Position numbers and translations under genes: made by a program | In this document: positions 13,065 to 13,440 of the stretch, in pieces | Layout of the letters: each line of letters begins with the position of its first letter | Position numbering within the stretch: position 1 is the stretch's first letter | Assembly (NCBI GenBank): GCA_009843565.1 | Contig: VYDF01000264.1 | Coordinates: 1 to 13,440 of the forward strand | Source of the DNA: Acidimicrobiia bacterium | GTDB lineage: Bacteria; Actinomycetota; Acidimicrobiia; Acidimicrobiales; Bin134 | Length of the DNA: 13,440 nucleotides | Direction: 5' to 3' | Notes under the pieces: generated by a model | Told to the model about the DNA's origin: nothing | Seen by the model: the letters and a program-made list of their open reading frames with translations, nothing else | The model's database searches: none

Positions 13065-13070
13065 ATATTA
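13065..13070 (-). promoter_or_regulatory. -10 hexamer TAATAT giving a leaderless aroK message
   Basis: TAATAT on the minus strand is followed by CGCGTT and then the GTG start. This is the same hexamer-six-start layout seen at 1019-1031 and 13311-13304. No -35 match is visible. It would drive aroK, aroB and aroQ. Confidence 0.5.
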
Positions 13071-13124
13071 CAGGGGTGGGTTTGCCTCCCAGCGCCCAGT
13101 TACCGCACCCGCTTCGGCGGCTGC

Positions 13125-13304
13125 CTATCGGCGGGATTCCAATATGCCTTCGATCTTGGCAGTCCGGTCGCTGAGGTCATCGACTCGATCGGTAAGTTTC
13201 TCAACTCGACCTGTCAGCCGCACTATGTCAGAGCGCAGCCAAGCGAAGCCGCCCAAGACCAGGGCAATCAACACGCTACTGAGGGAGGTGAGTGCGACGT
13301 CCAC
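13125..13304 (-). CDS. Small membrane-anchored coiled-coil protein (59 residues)
   Basis: I read this frame by hand from GTG 13304 to TAG at 13127-13125. Residues 5-23 (LTSLSSVLIALVLGGFAWL) form one membrane helix. Residues 27-55 have a clean heptad pattern (I27, L30, V34, L37, V41, L44, I51, L55) in a charged Arg/Asp/Glu/Lys background, which predicts a coiled coil; the C-terminus is ESRR. It is likely to oligomerise at the inner face of the membrane. No family is recognised and a specific function cannot be given. TATGTT ends six bases before the GTG, supporting this start and a leaderless message. It lies 66 bp upstream of aroK on the same strand, but aroK has its own hexamer, so the two need not be linked. 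Confidence 0.65.
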   Translation of the reverse strand: MDVALTSLSSVLIALVLGGFAWLRSDIVRLTGRVEKLTDRVDDLSDRTAKIEGILESRR

Positions 13305-13310
13305 GCCACA

Positions 13311-13316
13311 AACATA
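13311..13316 (-). promoter_or_regulatory. -10 hexamer TATGTT before the small coiled-coil gene
   Basis: TATGTT is followed by TGTGGC and then the GTG start, predicting transcription from the start codon. The region upstream is A-rich on this strand with spaced A-tracts, which could act as an UP-like or curved element. Confidence 0.45.
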
Positions 13317-13360
13317 GCAGGGTCAACCCAAGTGTTCACTGCATTTTCTATATATTTCGA

Positions 13361-13382
13361 TATTTTCTCGCTATTTTTTCGC
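13361..13382. repeat. Tandem 11-bp AT-rich repeat within a phased T-tract region
   Basis: TATTTTCTCGC (13361-13371) is followed directly by TATTTTTTCGC (13372-13382), with one mismatch. Other T-tracts at 13344, 13355 and 13384 keep an average spacing near 10 bp. The stretch 13340-13390 is the most AT-rich of the window and probably curved. Confidence 0.5.
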
Positions 13383-13384
13383 AT

Positions 13385-13440
13385 TTAGTTCAACGCGGGC
13401 ACCGCCAGCACCAAAACTGCGGCAGCGGTGGCCATGGAGG
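13385..13440 (-). CDS. C-terminal end of a minus-strand gene cut by the window
   Basis: A frame open from the right edge ends at TAA (13387-13385) and reads ...SMATAAAVLVLAVPALN at its end. Codon use is GC-rich at third positions like the neighbours, but only 18 residues are visible, so it could also be chance. The hydrophobic end might be a membrane or packed C-terminal helix. Synteny would allow an upstream aro gene, but nothing in these residues identifies one. Confidence 0.35.
   Translation of the reverse strand, partial: SMATAAAVLVLAVPALN

Noticed and set aside
11692..13317. 541-residue plus-strand frame opposite aroB and aroK
   Set aside because: Shadow of two clearly identified genes; no motif and no start signal.
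1..13440. CRISPR array, insertion sequence or transposase
   Set aside because: No spaced identical repeats of CRISPR type, no transposase motif and no terminal inverted repeats flanking a gene were seen on either strand.

Overview
The window is a dense, high-GC bacterial segment. Short gaps, stop/start overlaps, weak or absent Shine-Dalgarno sites, -10 hexamers sitting directly in front of start codons, a type II dehydroquinase and the abundance of acyl-CoA genes suggest an actinobacterium. A lineage such as the Acidimicrobiia is my best guess; this is inference, because there is no rRNA or other phylogenetic marker here.

Layout. (1) 1-1013, minus strand: class III (CaiB/BaiF-type) CoA-transferase, cut by the left edge. 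It is divergent by only 17 bp from (2) a plus-strand run: a crotonase-fold enoyl-CoA hydratase/isomerase homologue (1031-1828), a one-helix membrane protein (1852-2463), an unrecognised protein coupled to it by an ATGA overlap (2460-2930), and an amidohydrolase-2 family protein (2949-4205). (3) 4308-5414: a secreted acidic lipoprotein with an internal 59-residue duplication and a C-terminal PPC-like domain, visibly lower in GC than its neighbours. (4) 5415-5726: a gap of about 310 bp with no protein gene. It holds a terminator-like hairpin, a minus-strand tRNA-like element ending in CCA, a 16-bp perfect hairpin, a good minus-strand promoter, and a 14-bp palindrome on a plus-strand -10. (5) 5727/5736-7421: an AMP-forming acyl-CoA synthetase, meeting an unrecognised minus-strand gene (7418-7900) tail to tail inside one CTAG. 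(6) 7900-9027, minus strand: M24-family Xaa-Pro peptidase. (7) 9182-11026, plus strand: a single-chain EtfB-EtfA electron transfer flavoprotein fusion. (8) 13304 down to 10992, minus strand: a 59-residue membrane/coiled-coil protein, then aroK, aroB and aroQ, tightly coupled. The right edge cuts another minus-strand reading frame.

Two themes run through the window. One is acyl-CoA metabolism: acyl-CoA activation (synthetase), CoA transfer, crotonase chemistry and electron removal (ETF). The other is the shikimate pathway: shikimate kinase, 3-dehydroquinate synthase and 3-dehydroquinate dehydratase. The aro genes and the peptidase keep the order common in Gram-positive genomes, but the ETF fusion is inserted between aroQ and pepQ on the other strand.

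The most unusual items are the 5506-5646 tRNA-like RNA candidate with its own promoter, and the duplicated translation-initiation segment with a 12-codon minicistron between aroB and aroQ. Next come the ETF fusion with a cysteine-bearing replacement of the EtfB partner-recognition loop, the crotonase lacking both canonical glutamates, and a repeated leaderless promoter layout (hexamer, six bases, start codon).
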